Below, in pieces: positions 1-9,027 of a stretch of 64,000 nt of DNA. This stretch comes from Blastococcus sp. DSM 46786. Lineage in GTDB: Bacteria; Actinomycetota; Actinomycetes; Mycobacteriales; Geodermatophilaceae. How positions within the stretch are numbered: position 1 is the stretch's first letter; each line of letters begins with the position of its first letter. Under the pieces are notes generated by a model, which was given only the letters and a program-made list of their open reading frames with translations, was not told where the DNA came from and ran no database searches. The translations under genes were made by a program, and so were the position numbers. The stretch is taken from assembly GCF_900109665.1 (NCBI RefSeq), contig NZ_FOAO01000007.1:124001-188000 (forward strand), read 5' to 3'.

Positions 1-193
1 CGTCGCGCAGGCCGGCGTCCCGCTGCTCGCCGGTATCCGCGAGGCCGTGTACCGGCGCTCCATGCCGCTGGCCGCCCGGGCGCTGGAGATCACCGTGAGC
101 GAGGCGCCCGACCTCTCCGGCCGGGTCGGTGCCGCGCTGATGGCCATCGAGGAGTTCCTCGACGAGGAGTCGGTCCAGGCCCTGGCCAGGTGA
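1..193 (+). CDS. ROK-family regulator or sugar kinase, C-terminal fragment
   Basis: The gene enters from the left edge; only the last 63 codons are seen, read in the frame starting at base 2 and ending TGA at 191-193. The peptide contains PLLAGIREAVYRRSMPLAA followed by a GRVGAALMAIEEFL-like tail, the usual C-terminal end of ROK proteins, where a final helix follows a Gly-Ala-rich strand. ROK proteins in actinomycetes are mostly winged-helix repressors of sugar genes, with some glucokinases; the part that would decide (an N-terminal HTH) is outside the window. It lies directly upstream of, and in the same direction as, a sugar ABC transporter, so a role as its regulator is likely by context. 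Confidence 0.7.
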   Translation, partial: VAQAGVPLLAGIREAVYRRSMPLAARALEITVSEAPDLSGRVGAALMAIEEFLDEESVQALAR

Positions 194-293
194 GGCACGG
201 TCGCGCCGAGTGGGCCCCGGAGGTGCCCCGGAGGGGTCCGCGTAGGCGCCACGCAGCGGCTCAGCGCAGTCAGGGCACGGCACCTGGACGCGG

Positions 294-345
294 TGCGGTC
301 CGGAGGACCGCAGAGTCATGGCCGCGGTGTCGGCCGGAGGCCGAC
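294..345. terminator. Two tandem hairpins after the ROK gene
   Basis: Two perfect inverted repeats follow one another: TGCGGTCC / GGACCGCA (294-301 and 305-312) and GTCGGCC / GGCCGAC (329-335 and 339-345), both with a GGA loop. There is no T tract, as is usual for terminators in high-GC actinomycetes. They probably end the ROK transcript before the transporter promoter at 386-414. Confidence 0.5.
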
Positions 346-385
346 GGAGTGCACGTCTCGGTTCGGTAACCCGTGGCCCAGCGCC

Positions 386-414
386 TTGACCCCTTGTGAC
401 CCGGCACATATGTT
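386..414 (+). promoter_or_regulatory. Sigma-70-type promoter of the sugar ABC operon
   Basis: TTGACC at 386-391 and TATGTT at 409-414 are separated by exactly 17 bases, a good match to -35 and -10 boxes for the housekeeping sigma factor. The start codon is at 470 with GGAGGT at 458-463, leaving a leader of about 45 bases. ACT-N7-AGT at 428-440 is a possible but weak operator half-site pair. Confidence 0.55.
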
Positions 415-469
415 GCTGCCTCAACGGACTAATGGTCAGTGGTGAGCAAAAGTCTCCGGAGGTGGCGAC

Positions 470-2068
470 GTGGCCGGTGCACCGGGTGCGCGGAGCAGGG
501 ACGGCGCGGGGGCGCCCCTGCTGGCGATGCACGGGATCGTCAAGACCTTCCCGGGCGTGCGGGCGCTCGACGGCGTCGACCTCGACGTCCGCGCCGGTGA
601 GGTGCACTGCCTCCTCGGCCAGAACGGCGCGGGGAAGTCCACCCTGATCAAGGTGCTGGCCGGGGCGCACCAGCCCGACGGCGGGCGGATCGAGTGGCGG
701 GGTGAGCCGGTCGCGCTGACCAACCCCCAGACGGCGATGAAGCACGGGATCGCCACCATCTACCAGGAGCTCGACCTGGTCGCCGGCCTCACCGTGGCCG
801 ACAACATCTTCCTCGGGCGCGAGCGGTCGCGCTTCGGCCTGGCCCGCCCGGCGCCGGCGAACGAGGCCGCCGGGAAGCTCCTGGCCCGGCTCGGTCACCC
901 GGAGATCCGCCCCACCGCCGAGGTCGGCTCGCTGCCCGCGGCCGCGCAGCAGATGGTCAGCATCGCCCGGGCGCTGTCCCAGGACGCGAAGCTGATCGTC
1001 ATGGACGAGCCCTCGGCCGTCCTCGACAACGAAGAGGTCCAGCACCTGTTCGAGGTCATCCGCGACCTGACCCGCGACGGCGTCGCCGTGGTCTACATCT
1101 CCCACCGGCTGGAGGAGATCCGCGAGGTCGGCGACCGCATCACCGTGCTCAAGGACGGGCGCACCGTGGCCACCGGGCTGCCGGTGCGCGACACCTCCAC
1201 CCGCCAGGTGATCGAGCTGATGACCGGCCGCGACATCGAGTACGTCTTCCCCGACCGCCGCCCGGTCACCGCGGCGGAGCCGCTGCTCTCGGTCCGCGAC
1301 CTCGAGCTGCACGGCACCTTCCGCGGGGTGTCCTTCGACGTGCGGCCGGGCGAGGTGGTCGGTCTCGCCGGCCTCGTCGGGTCGGGGCGGTCGGAGATCC
1401 TCGAGACGATCTACGGCGCGCGCAGGGCGACCGGCGGCACCGTCACCGTGGCCGGGAAGCGGCTGCGCCCGGGCCGCGTCGCCGCCGCCGTGTCGGCCGG
1501 GGTGGGGCTGGCACCCGAGGAGCGCAAGAGCCAGGCGCTGCTGCTGGGCGACGCCGTCTACCGCAACATCAGCATCGCCAGCCTGGCCCGTTTCGCCCGC
1601 GGCGGCTTCCTCTCCGGCAGCAGCGAGAAGGACGCCGCGCGGGACCAGGTCCAGTCCCTCGACGTCCGCCCGGCCGACGTGACCCGCGAGGTGCGGACGC
1701 TCTCGGGCGGCAACCAGCAGAAGGTCGTGCTCGCCCGCTGGCTGCTGCGCGACTGCCGGGTGCTGCTCCTCGACGAACCGACCCGCGGGGTGGACGTCGG
1801 TGCCCGTTCGGAGATCTACGCGCTGATCCGCGACCTGGCCGACCGCGGCGTCGCCGTCGTCGTGGTCTCCAGCGAGATCCCGGAGGTCCTCGGCCTCGCC
1901 GACCGGGTGCTGGTGATCTCCGACGGATCCGTCGTCGCCGAGCAGGCGGCCGACGCGCTCGACGAGCACGCCGTGCTCGACCTCGTCATGGAGGGGACGG
2001 TCGGCCCGCGCCCGCGCGGCGACCGGCACCAGGCCACCGCACAGCAGCACGAAGGGGACGTGGCATGA
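470..2068 (+). CDS. Sugar ABC transporter ATP-binding protein (RbsA/MglA type)
   Basis: This 532-residue protein has two fused ABC ATPase domains, the layout of RbsA/XylG/MglA proteins that power import of pentoses, galactosides or inositol. The first domain has Walker A GQNGAGKST at about residues 50-58 and Walker B LIVMDEP at about 176-182, with an atypical signature (LPAAAQQM). The second has the degenerate P-loop GLVGSGRSE near 302 and a canonical signature LSGGNQQK near 410, as is normal for the family. The GTG start is supported by GGAGGT six bases upstream. The stop overlaps the permease start (ATGA), so the two are co-translated. The substrate cannot be read from the ATPase. Confidence 0.93.
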   Translation: MAGAPGARSRDGAGAPLLAMHGIVKTFPGVRALDGVDLDVRAGEVHCLLGQNGAGKSTLIKVLAGAHQPDGGRIEWRGEPVALTNPQTAMKHGIATIYQELDLVAGLTVADNIFLGRERSRFGLARPAPANEAAGKLLARLGHPEIRPTAEVGSLPAAAQQMVSIARALSQDAKLIVMDEPSAVLDNEEVQHLFEVIRDLTRDGVAVVYISHRLEEIREVGDRITVLKDGRTVATGLPVRDTSTRQVIELMTGRDIEYVFPDRRPVTAAEPLLSVRDLELHGTFRGVSFDVRPGEVVGLAGLVGSGRSEILETIYGARRATGGTVTVAGKRLRPGRVAAAVSAGVGLAPEERKSQALLLGDAVYRNISIASLARFARGGFLSGSSEKDAARDQVQSLDVRPADVTREVRTLSGGNQQKVVLARWLLRDCRVLLLDEPTRGVDVGARSEIYALIRDLADRGVAVVVVSSEIPEVLGLADRVLVISDGSVVAEQAADALDEHAVLDLVMEGTVGPRPRGDRHQATAQQHEGDVA

Positions 2069-3189
2069 CCGGCAGCACCGCGACGACCGGGGGAGCGGGC
2101 GCACCCGCGCCGTCGGAGGACCGCACGCCCGAGCGCACCGACGGGAAGCGCCCCGGCTTCATGGCCGGGTCGGCGGGGCCCCTGGTCGGGCTCGTCGTGG
2201 CCCTGGCACTGCTCTGCATCGTCGGCGCGGTCACCGCGCCGGAACGGTTCGTCGACATCGACAACGTCCTCACGATCCTGCGGCTGGCCGCCGTCATCGG
2301 CGTGGTCAGCGTCGGCATGACGTTCGTGATCATCGGCGGTGGCATCGACCTGTCCGTGGGCGCCCTGGTCGCGCTCTCGTCGGTGTGGGCCACCACGCTG
2401 GCCACCCAGCAGATGGCCGAGGACACCCACTGGATCGTCATGGTGTTCACGGCGATCGCGGTGGGGGCCGGGGCGGGGCTGGTCAACGGGATCGTCATCG
2501 CCTACGGACGCCTGGTCGCCTTCATCGCGACCCTGGCCATGCTCGCCGCGGCGCGGGGTCTGGCCGAGATCATCGCCAACCGCCGGACCCAGATCGTGCA
2601 GAACGAGGGCTTCCTCGACTTCTTCGGGGGCGATGTCCTGGGCGTGCCGTCCCTCGTGATCATCTGGGCCCTGGTGTCGGCCGGCGGCTGGGTCCTGCTC
2701 AACCGCACCACCTTCGGCCGGCACACCTTCGCCGTCGGCGGCAACGCCGAGGCCGCCCGGCTCGCCGGCATCCGCGTGCAGTGGCACACCCTCAAGCTCT
2801 ACGTGCTCTCCGGCATCACCTGCGGCATCGCCGCGGTGATGCTCATGGCGCGGACGACGACCGGCAGCTCGACCCACGGCACCCTGCTGGAGCTCGAGGT
2901 GATCGCCGCCGTCGTCATCGGGGGCACCCTGCTCACCGGTGGTCGCGGCACGATCGTCGGCACCGTCCTGGGCGTGCTGATCTTCACCACGCTCGAGAAC
3001 GTCTTCACGCTCAACAACCTGTCCAGCTCGGTCCAGGCCGTCGCCCAGGGCGTGATCATCGTGCTCGCCGTCCTGCTGCAGATGCGGCTGGCGGAGGGAC
3101 GCGGCGGCGGCTCGGGCCGGCTGTCCGGCCTGCGCTCGGGCCGGGGCGGGCCCGCCGGCGACCGCCCCGGCAGCGGCTCCACCCCCTGA
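2065..3189 (+). CDS. Sugar ABC transporter permease (RbsC type)
   Basis: A 374-residue inner-membrane permease of the BPD_transp_2 family, partner of the preceding ATPase and the following binding protein. After a hydrophilic first 35 residues it shows about ten hydrophobic segments, and the family hallmark GGIDLSVGALVAL lies near residue 95. The C-terminal 35 residues are Gly/Arg-rich and hydrophilic. The ATG overlaps the ATPase stop codon by four bases. The length exceeds the roughly 320 residues of RbsC because both tails are extended, which is common in actinomycetes. Confidence 0.92.
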   Translation: MTGSTATTGGAGAPAPSEDRTPERTDGKRPGFMAGSAGPLVGLVVALALLCIVGAVTAPERFVDIDNVLTILRLAAVIGVVSVGMTFVIIGGGIDLSVGALVALSSVWATTLATQQMAEDTHWIVMVFTAIAVGAGAGLVNGIVIAYGRLVAFIATLAMLAAARGLAEIIANRRTQIVQNEGFLDFFGGDVLGVPSLVIIWALVSAGGWVLLNRTTFGRHTFAVGGNAEAARLAGIRVQWHTLKLYVLSGITCGIAAVMLMARTTTGSSTHGTLLELEVIAAVVIGGTLLTGGRGTIVGTVLGVLIFTTLENVFTLNNLSSSVQAVAQGVIIVLAVLLQMRLAEGRGGGSGRLSGLRSGRGGPAGDRPGSGSTP

Positions 3190-3268
3190 TCCGACCCACC
3201 CGTCCACCCGCCCACCACCCACACCTGCCGGCGACCCGCCGGGAAGTGGCACACCGAGGAGAGATTCC

Positions 3269-4327
3269 ATGTCTGCAGCGAGGCAGCGTCCCTACCGTCG
3301 CCTGATGTCCACCGCGGTCGCCCTGGCCGGCGCCGGCGTGCTCGTCGCCGGCTGCACCAGCAACGAGCCCGAGACCTCCGCGTCGGGGGGTGGCGACGGG
3401 AACGCGGTCGCCAGCTCGAACGACGAGACCGGCGAGACCGTCCGGATCGGTTTCTCGGCCCCGGCCGCCGACCACGGCTGGATGGCCGGCATCACCGAGG
3501 CCGCCCGGGCCGAGGCCGAGAACTACGAGGACGTCGACCTGATCGTCGCCGAGGGCACCAACGACGTCAGCACGCAGATCAGCCAGGTCGAGACCTTCAT
3601 CAACGAGGGCGTCGACGCGATCGTGCTGCTGCCCTTCGACGGCGCCGCGATGACCCCGGTCGCGCTGCAGGCGATGGAGGCCGGCATCCCGGTCATCAAC
3701 GTCGACCGCGAGTTCAACAGCCCGTTCGCCGCCCGCGCCACCATCCTGGGCGACAACTACGGCATGGGCGTCTCCGCCGGCACCTACATCTGCGAGCAGG
3801 TCGGCGACAATCCCGACGCCGTCGTCGCGGAGATCGCCGGCATCGACTCGCTGCCCCTGACCCAGGACCGCAGCCAGGGCTTCGCCGACGCGCTCGCCGA
3901 CTGCGGTCTCGACGTGGACAACCGCGTCGCGGCGGACTTCACGGTCGAGGGCGGCGAGGAGGCCGCGGCCAACCTGCTGCAGGCCGCGCCGCAGATCGAC
4001 GCCCTGTGGAACCACGACGACGACCAAGGTGTGGGCGTGCTCGCCGCCATCGAGAACGCCGGCCGCGACGAGTTCGTCATGGTCGGTGGCGCCGGGTCGG
4101 CGAACGCCATGCGCGAGATCCAGGAAGGGAACTCCGTCCTCCAGGCGACCGTCATCTACCCGCACACCCAGGCCGCCGACGGCATCGCGCTGGCGCGCCT
4201 GATCGCGCAGGGGAAGTCGCTCTCGGACCTGGTCTCGCCCGAGGTCCCGCGGGAGATCGTGCTCAACGCCCCCGTCGTCACCTCGGAGAACGTCGAGGAC
4301 TACATCGACCGCGCGTTCGAGTCCTGA
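3269..4327 (+). CDS. Sugar ABC transporter substrate-binding lipoprotein
   Basis: A 352-residue extracytoplasmic binding protein of the Peripla_BP_4 (ribose/galactose-binding) type. The N-terminus is basic (RQRPYRR), then hydrophobic, ending in lipobox LVAGC with the lipidated cysteine at residue 29; a Gly/Ser/Asn linker follows. The fold core [18 protein letters not shown] and [16 protein letters not shown] are typical of this family. It is preceded by GGAGAG at 3257-3262. Specificity is unknown; the downstream Gfo/Idh/MocA and TIM-barrel enzymes suggest a sugar, inositol or anhydrosugar. A strong hairpin after the gene (4337-4374) may set its expression apart from that of the enzymes downstream. 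Confidence 0.92.
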   Translation: MSAARQRPYRRLMSTAVALAGAGVLVAGCTSNEPETSASGGGDGNAVASSNDETGETVRIGFSAPAADHGWMAGITEAARAEAENYEDVDLIVAEGTNDVSTQISQVETFINEGVDAIVLLPFDGAAMTPVALQAMEAGIPVINVDREFNSPFAARATILGDNYGMGVSAGTYICEQVGDNPDAVVAEIAGIDSLPLTQDRSQGFADALADCGLDVDNRVAADFTVEGGEEAAANLLQAAPQIDALWNHDDDQGVGVLAAIENAGRDEFVMVGGAGSANAMREIQEGNSVLQATVIYPHTQAADGIALARLIAQGKSLSDLVSPEVPREIVLNAPVVTSENVEDYIDRAFES

Positions 4328-4336
4328 TCCGTCCAC

Positions 4337-4374
4337 GGTGCAGCAGGGAAGCGCTCGCGCTTCCCTGCTGCACC
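4337..4374 (+). terminator. Strong hairpin between transporter and catabolic genes
   Basis: A 17-bp perfect stem (4337-4353 with 4358-4374; arm begins GGTGCAGCAGGGAAGCG) closes on a CTCG loop. It begins ten bases after the binding-protein stop and ends 21 bases before the next start. No T tract is present. It may be a partial terminator or an mRNA-stabilising hairpin that raises binding-protein levels relative to the downstream enzymes. Confidence 0.6.
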
Positions 4375-4395
4375 ACCCCCGCTCCGGAGTTGCAC

Positions 4396-5571
4396 ATGAC
4401 CCCCACCCTCGGCATCGGGCTGATCGGCTACGCCTTCATGGGCGCCGCGCACTCGCACGCCTGGCGCACCGCCCCCCACTTCTTCGACCTCCCCCTGCGG
4501 CCGGAGCTGACCGTGCTGGCCGGCCGCGACCAGGCCAAGGTCACCGAGGCCGCCGGCAAGCTCGGCTGGCGCGGGACCGAGACCGACTGGCGCCGGGTGA
4601 TCGAGCGCGAGGACGTCGACCTGGTCGACGTCTGCACGCCCGGGAACACCCACGCCGAGATCGCGATCGCCGCGCTCGAGGCCGGCAAGCACGTGCTCTG
4701 CGAGAAGCCGCTGGCCAACACCGTGGCCGAGGCCGAGGCGATGGCCGAGGCCGCGGCGAAGGCGGCCGCTCGAGGCGTGCGGTCGATGGTCGGCTTCACC
4801 TACCGGCGGGTGCCGGCCATCGGGCTGGCCCGCAAGCTCGTCGCCGAGGGCCGGCTCGGCCAGATCCGGCACGTGCGGGCGCAGTACCTGCAGGACTGGA
4901 TCGCCGACCCGGCCGCGCCGATGTCGTGGCGGCTGGAGAAGGACAAGGCCGGCTCCGGGGCGCTGGGCGACATCGGTGCGCACGTCGTCGACCTGACCCA
5001 GCACATCACCGGGCAGGTGCTCACCGGGGTCAGCGCCACGCTGGAGACCTTCGTGACGGAGCGGCCGCTGCCGACCGAGACCGGGAAGCTCGGCGGGGTC
5101 GGCGGCTCGGAGACGGGGCAGGTCACCGTCGACGACGCCGCGGTGTTCCTCGGGCGGTTCACCGGGGGAGCGCTCGGCGTCTTCGAGGCGACCCGCTTCG
5201 CCCTCGGCCGCAAGAACGGCATCCGGATCGAGATCAACGGCTCGGCCGGCAGCCTGGCCTTCGACTTCGAGGACATGAACGTCCTGCAGTTCTTCGACGG
5301 CAGCGAGCCCGCGGAGACCGCCGGCTTCCGCCGCATCATCGTCACCGAACCCGGGCACCCCTACGTCGGTGCCTGGTGGCCGGCCGGTCACGGCCTGGGC
5401 TACGAGCACGGGTTCACCCACCAGGTCGTCGACCTGGTCACCGCCATCGCCGCCGGCGAGGACCCGATGCCGTCGTTCGCCGACGGTCTGCAGGTGCAGC
5501 GGGTGCTCGACGCCGTCGAACGCAGCGCCGCCGACAGCTCGCGCTGGACCCCGATCCGAGGAGAGAACTGA
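4396..5571 (+). CDS. Gfo/Idh/MocA-family sugar dehydrogenase
   Basis: A 391-residue NAD(P)-dependent oxidoreductase. The N-terminal Rossmann fold has [16 protein letters not shown] at residues 8-23; the conserved EKPL motif is at 103-106, and GDIGAH (191-196) carries the Asp and His that act in substrate binding and catalysis in this family. Other segments ([14 protein letters not shown], the HPY...[10 protein letters not shown] region and PSFADGLQ near the end) resemble the branch containing levoglucosan and related 3-dehydrogenases, which oxidise C3 of a pyranose. That substrate is inference only. The ATG is preceded by CTCCGGAG at 4382-4389. The stop overlaps the next start (TGATG), giving an operon with the isomerase-like gene. 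Confidence 0.85.
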   Translation: MTPTLGIGLIGYAFMGAAHSHAWRTAPHFFDLPLRPELTVLAGRDQAKVTEAAGKLGWRGTETDWRRVIEREDVDLVDVCTPGNTHAEIAIAALEAGKHVLCEKPLANTVAEAEAMAEAAAKAAARGVRSMVGFTYRRVPAIGLARKLVAEGRLGQIRHVRAQYLQDWIADPAAPMSWRLEKDKAGSGALGDIGAHVVDLTQHITGQVLTGVSATLETFVTERPLPTETGKLGGVGGSETGQVTVDDAAVFLGRFTGGALGVFEATRFALGRKNGIRIEINGSAGSLAFDFEDMNVLQFFDGSEPAETAGFRRIIVTEPGHPYVGAWWPAGHGLGYEHGFTHQVVDLVTAIAAGEDPMPSFADGLQVQRVLDAVERSAADSSRWTPIRGEN

Positions 5572-6578
5572 TGCCGCGCCCCGTCACCCTCTTCACCGGC
5601 CAGTGGGCCGACCTGCCCTTCGAGGAGATGTGCCGGCTGGCCTCCGGATGGGGCTACGACGGCCTGGAGATCGCCTGCTGGGGCGACCACCTCGACGTCG
5701 AGCGCGCGGCGGAGGACGACTCCTACGTGGCCGATCGGCTCGGGCTGCTGGAGAAGCACGGCCTGAAGGTGTTCGCCATCTCCAACCACCTCAACGGCCA
5801 GGCCGTCTGCGACGACCCGATCGACGAGCGGCACCGCGGCATGGTGCACCCGCGCGTCTGGGGCGACGGTGACCCCGAGGGCGTGCGGCAGCGGGCCGCC
5901 GAGGAGATGAAGCTGACCGCGCGGGCGGCGCGCAACCTCGGTGTCGACGTCGTCGTCGGCTTCACCGGCTCCAAGATCTGGAAGACCGTGGCGATGTTCC
6001 CGCCGGTGCCCGAGTCGATGATCGCCGACGGCTACCAGGACTTCGCCGACCGCTGGAACCCGATCCTCGACGTCTTCGACGAGGTGGGCGTGCGGTTCGC
6101 CCACGAGGTGCACCCGTCGGAGATCGCCTACGACTACTGGACGACGGTCCGCGCGATGGAGGCCATCGGCCACCGGGAGGCCTTCGGGCTGAACTGGGAC
6201 CCGTCGCACTTCGTGTGGCAGGACCTGGACCCGGTGTCGTTCCTCTGGGACTTCAAGGACCGGATCTACCACGTCGACTGCAAGGACGCGAAGAAGCAGG
6301 TGGGCAACGGCCGCAACGGGCGGATGGGCTCGCACCTGCCCTGGGCCGACCCGCGGCGGGGCTGGGACTTCGTCTCCACCGGGCACGGCGACGTCCCGTG
6401 GGAGGCCTGCTTCCGGATGCTCAACACCATCGGCTACGACGGGCCGATCTCGATCGAGTGGGAGGACGCCGGCATGGACCGCCTGGTCGGCGCGCCCGAG
6501 GCCCTGGAGTTCGTGCGCCGGCTGGCCTTCGACCCGCCGTCGGCCGCGTTCGACGCCGCGTTCTCCAGCGGCAGCTAG
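5571..6578 (+). CDS. Sugar phosphate isomerase/epimerase-like TIM-barrel protein
   Basis: A 335-residue protein of the xylose-isomerase-like TIM-barrel superfamily. Likely metal ligands are seen in order in [28 protein letters not shown] and SIEWED, each in the position of a conserved strand end. Family members isomerise or epimerise sugars, dehydrate inosose or eliminate from 3-keto-sugars. The start overlaps the stop of the preceding dehydrogenase, and a shared pathway is very likely: oxidation of a sugar by the Gfo/Idh/MocA enzyme followed by rearrangement or elimination here. The gene ends in a convergent gap that carries a large palindrome. Confidence 0.82.
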   Translation: MPRPVTLFTGQWADLPFEEMCRLASGWGYDGLEIACWGDHLDVERAAEDDSYVADRLGLLEKHGLKVFAISNHLNGQAVCDDPIDERHRGMVHPRVWGDGDPEGVRQRAAEEMKLTARAARNLGVDVVVGFTGSKIWKTVAMFPPVPESMIADGYQDFADRWNPILDVFDEVGVRFAHEVHPSEIAYDYWTTVRAMEAIGHREAFGLNWDPSHFVWQDLDPVSFLWDFKDRIYHVDCKDAKKQVGNGRNGRMGSHLPWADPRRGWDFVSTGHGDVPWEACFRMLNTIGYDGPISIEWEDAGMDRLVGAPEALEFVRRLAFDPPSAAFDAAFSSGS

Positions 6579-6628
6579 CGCACCGGGGCGGCCGGAGACG
6601 TCCGGCCGCACCCCCGGTGGCACGGTGC

Positions 6629-6670
6629 CGACTCGTCGTCATGTCGTCCGGCTGACATGACGACGAGTCG
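6629..6670. repeat. 17-bp inverted repeat in a convergent gap
   Basis: CGACTCGTCGTCATGTC at 6629-6645 is perfectly complemented by 6654-6670, with an 8-base spacer. It lies between the ends of two converging genes (6578 and 6685), so it can work as a bidirectional terminator, but its length also fits a dispersed palindromic repeat. Confidence 0.7.
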
Positions 6671-6684
6671 ACATCTCGCCGAGA

Positions 6685-8340
6685 TCAGCGACTCCGGCGC
6701 GCCAGAGCGGCCCCGCCCGCGGCGACGGCCGCCGCGCCGCCGGCGACCCAGCGGCGGTAGGGGTGGGGCTCCAGGATGCGGCGGGCGCACAGCGACCCGG
6801 AGACGCCGTTGGTGCCGCCGCCGGGCCAGGTGGCGGCACCGACGAGGTAGAGGCCCTCGATCGGCATCTCGTAGGTGGAGGCGCCGGGCCACGGGCGGAA
6901 GAAGAAGTTCTGCCACAGGTGGTGGCTGCCCGAGACGCTGTCGCCGCCCACCAGGTTCGGGTTGGACCGTTCGAGGTCCAGCGGGGAGAGCACCGTCCGC
7001 GCCAGCACGCTGTCCCGCGCACCCGGCGCGTACTCCTCCAGCTTCGCCAGCACCCGGTCGGCCACCGGCTCCCTGGCCTCGTCCCAGTGGGTGGCGGTGA
7101 TCTCCCCGGCCGCGTCGCCACGGATCTCCGACGGCAGCATCCGCACCTGGACCCACACCACCTGCCGGTCGTCCGGGGAGCGGGTCGGGTCGACCTGCGA
7201 GGTCTGCCCGACGATGAGCAGCGGGCTGTCGGGCAACTGCCCCGCCAGGGCCTGCTGGTAGGTGCGTGCCAGGTCGTCGACGTAGGGCGCGACGTGCACG
7301 TAGGCGAAGCGGGACAGCTCCTCCTCGGCCTGCCACTGCAGCGGCCGGTCCAGCGCGAGGTGCACGACCATCGTGCCCGGCCCGTACCGGTAGCGCTCGG
7401 CCCGCGTGCGGGTGGTGTCGCTGACCGCGGGATCGTCGCGCAGCAGGTCCCCGAAGAGCTGGGTGGGCGTGGTGCCGGCGACCACGGTGCGGCGCACCCG
7501 GATCTCCTCGCCGTCGCCGAGGCGCACCCCGGTGACGCGGTCGCCGTCGGTGAGCACGCGGGTGACCGGGCTGCCGGTGCGCACCTCGCCACCGGCCTCG
7601 CGCACCAGGGCGGCCAGCGCCTCGGGCAGGCGGGAGATGCCGCCCTCGGCCACGGCGATGCCCTGCTCCATGTCGGTGAAGGTCTCGAGGAAGGGGAACA
7701 TGGCCCCGCCGGACACGTCGGGGCCGTAGTCCAGGTGCATGCCCCACGTGGCGATGAGCGCCTTGGCCTCCGGGGTCTCGAACCAGGTGTCGCCCAGCTC
7801 GCGGGTCGAGGCCGACAGGGTCCGCAGCAGCTCCAGCGTGTCGAACACCCCGGCCGCCCGTACCCCCTTGGCGAGGCCGGCGAGCGCGCGCAGGCTCGGC
7901 AGCGACGTGGAGTACAGCGGCATCAGGGCCTTCATGAACATGCCGTAGCGCTCGTGCAGCCCCCGCCAGCCGGCGAGGTCGCGGGCGCTGTGCTCGCCGA
8001 GCAGCCGTTCGGTGCGCTCGACGTCCGAGTAGACCCGCAGGCTGCGCCCGTCGGGGAAGACGTTGCTGTAGGAGCGCTCGCTCACCGCCGGCCGGAAGCC
8101 GTGCCGGGCGAGGTCGTCACCGAACTCCTGGAACGCCGGGCTGGCGAGGAAGAGGTTGATGTTCGTCGCGTAGAGGTCGTGCACCAGCCCCGGCTGCGTG
8201 ACCTCGCCGCTGCGGGTCGCGCCGCCGATCTCGTCGTTGCGTTCGGCCACGAGCACGTCCCAGCCGGCGCGGGCGAGCGAGACGGCGGTGATCAGGGCGT
8301 TGTGGCCGGAGCCGATGACGACGGCGTCGACGGTGCGCAC
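6685..8340 (-). CDS. FAD-dependent oxidoreductase, phytoene-desaturase/PYROXD2-like
   Basis: A 551-residue flavoprotein. The N-terminus VRTVDAVVIGSGHNALI is the FAD dinucleotide-binding fold, and near the C-terminus LYLVGAATWPGGGTNGV is the second FAD-contact region of the carotenoid desaturase/amine oxidase superfamily. The last 35 residues contain a hydrophobic Ala/Gly stretch followed by Arg/Ser, possibly a membrane anchor. I place the start at the GTG at 8338-8340 because GGAGGAAG lies a few bases upstream, although the frame stays open further. The best analogues are PYROXD2-like proteins of unknown substrate; no crtB or other carotenoid gene is nearby, so a carotenoid role is not supported. 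Confidence 0.82.
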   Translation of the reverse strand: MRTVDAVVIGSGHNALITAVSLARAGWDVLVAERNDEIGGATRSGEVTQPGLVHDLYATNINLFLASPAFQEFGDDLARHGFRPAVSERSYSNVFPDGRSLRVYSDVERTERLLGEHSARDLAGWRGLHERYGMFMKALMPLYSTSLPSLRALAGLAKGVRAAGVFDTLELLRTLSASTRELGDTWFETPEAKALIATWGMHLDYGPDVSGGAMFPFLETFTDMEQGIAVAEGGISRLPEALAALVREAGGEVRTGSPVTRVLTDGDRVTGVRLGDGEEIRVRRTVVAGTTPTQLFGDLLRDDPAVSDTTRTRAERYRYGPGTMVVHLALDRPLQWQAEEELSRFAYVHVAPYVDDLARTYQQALAGQLPDSPLLIVGQTSQVDPTRSPDDRQVVWVQVRMLPSEIRGDAAGEITATHWDEAREPVADRVLAKLEEYAPGARDSVLARTVLSPLDLERSNPNLVGGDSVSGSHHLWQNFFFRPWPGASTYEMPIEGLYLVGAATWPGGGTNGVSGSLCARRILEPHPYRRWVAGGAAAVAAGGAALARRSR

Positions 8341-8459
8341 GGGCGCTTCCTCCCGGTCGGTGGCGGGTCCAGGCGCCGGAGGCAGGACGTCACCAGCTTC
8401 GGGCACCCGGCCCGGGACTGCCCAGCAACGAGGGGCACCGATGCGAGCGAGGCACCGGC

Positions 8460-8610
8460 GTCATCCATTCGTCATGTGCGGGTCCGGCGACGTCGACCCA
8501 GAACAGGTAGCCGGCGGTCAACGCGCCGAAGACGATGTGCGCCCGGCGTCGCCCCCGGTGCCCAGCCGGGAGAGCGTGGCGACACCGGCGACGCCCACCG
8601 TCTCCCGCGG
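8460..8610 (-). pseudogene. Possible coding remnant downstream of the small membrane protein
   Basis: The minus strand encodes a membrane-segment-like stretch (HIVFGALTAGYLFWVD) with no plausible start and in a different frame from the gene upstream. It lies in the 279-base gap between 8341 and 8619. It may be a decayed gene end or chance. I cannot name a parent family. Confidence 0.25.
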
Positions 8611-8619
8611 CGGTCCTCC

Positions 8620-9027
8620 TCAGCGGCGGTGTGCGGTCAGCACGGCGAGCGCACCGAGCACGACGGTGCCCGCGGCCTCCACCCAGAGCGACTCCCACCA
8701 CAGCTGGGCGGCGGTCGTCTCCTGGAAGCCGAAGAGCCCCACCGTGGTCGACAGCAGCAGCGCGGCCAGGGTGCCGAGGCACAGCAGGGCCCCGGCGGCG
8801 GCGGCCCAGGGCAGCAGCCGCCGGGGGGCGACGGCCACGGCCAGTGCGCCGCCGAGAGCGAGCACTGTGTCGAGAGCGAACGCCGGGCCGATGACGTCGA
8901 TGTCGCGGTAGCCCTGCTGCCACAGGTAGCCGTGGATCACCGCCACCCCGAGCAGCAGCGCGACGCCGAGGATGCGCAGCACGAGCACGGTAGGGGAGGA
9001 CCGCCGGGCGGTCGGGCCGGCGACCAT
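8620..9027 (-). CDS. Small four-helix membrane protein, unknown function
   Basis: A 135-residue protein with about four hydrophobic segments (starting LVLRILGVALLLGVAVIHGYL, then near 45-65, 70-92 and 110-130). I recognise no named family. It starts with ATG overlapping the stop of the upstream cupredoxin gene (TGATG on the minus strand), so the two are translated together. A copper- or redox-related membrane partner for the cupredoxin is possible from this coupling, but no metal-binding motif is visible in this protein. Confidence 0.65.
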   Translation of the reverse strand: MVAGPTARRSSPTVLVLRILGVALLLGVAVIHGYLWQQGYRDIDVIGPAFALDTVLALGGALAVAVAPRRLLPWAAAAGALLCLGTLAALLLSTTVGLFGFQETTAAQLWWESLWVEAAGTVVLGALAVLTAHRR

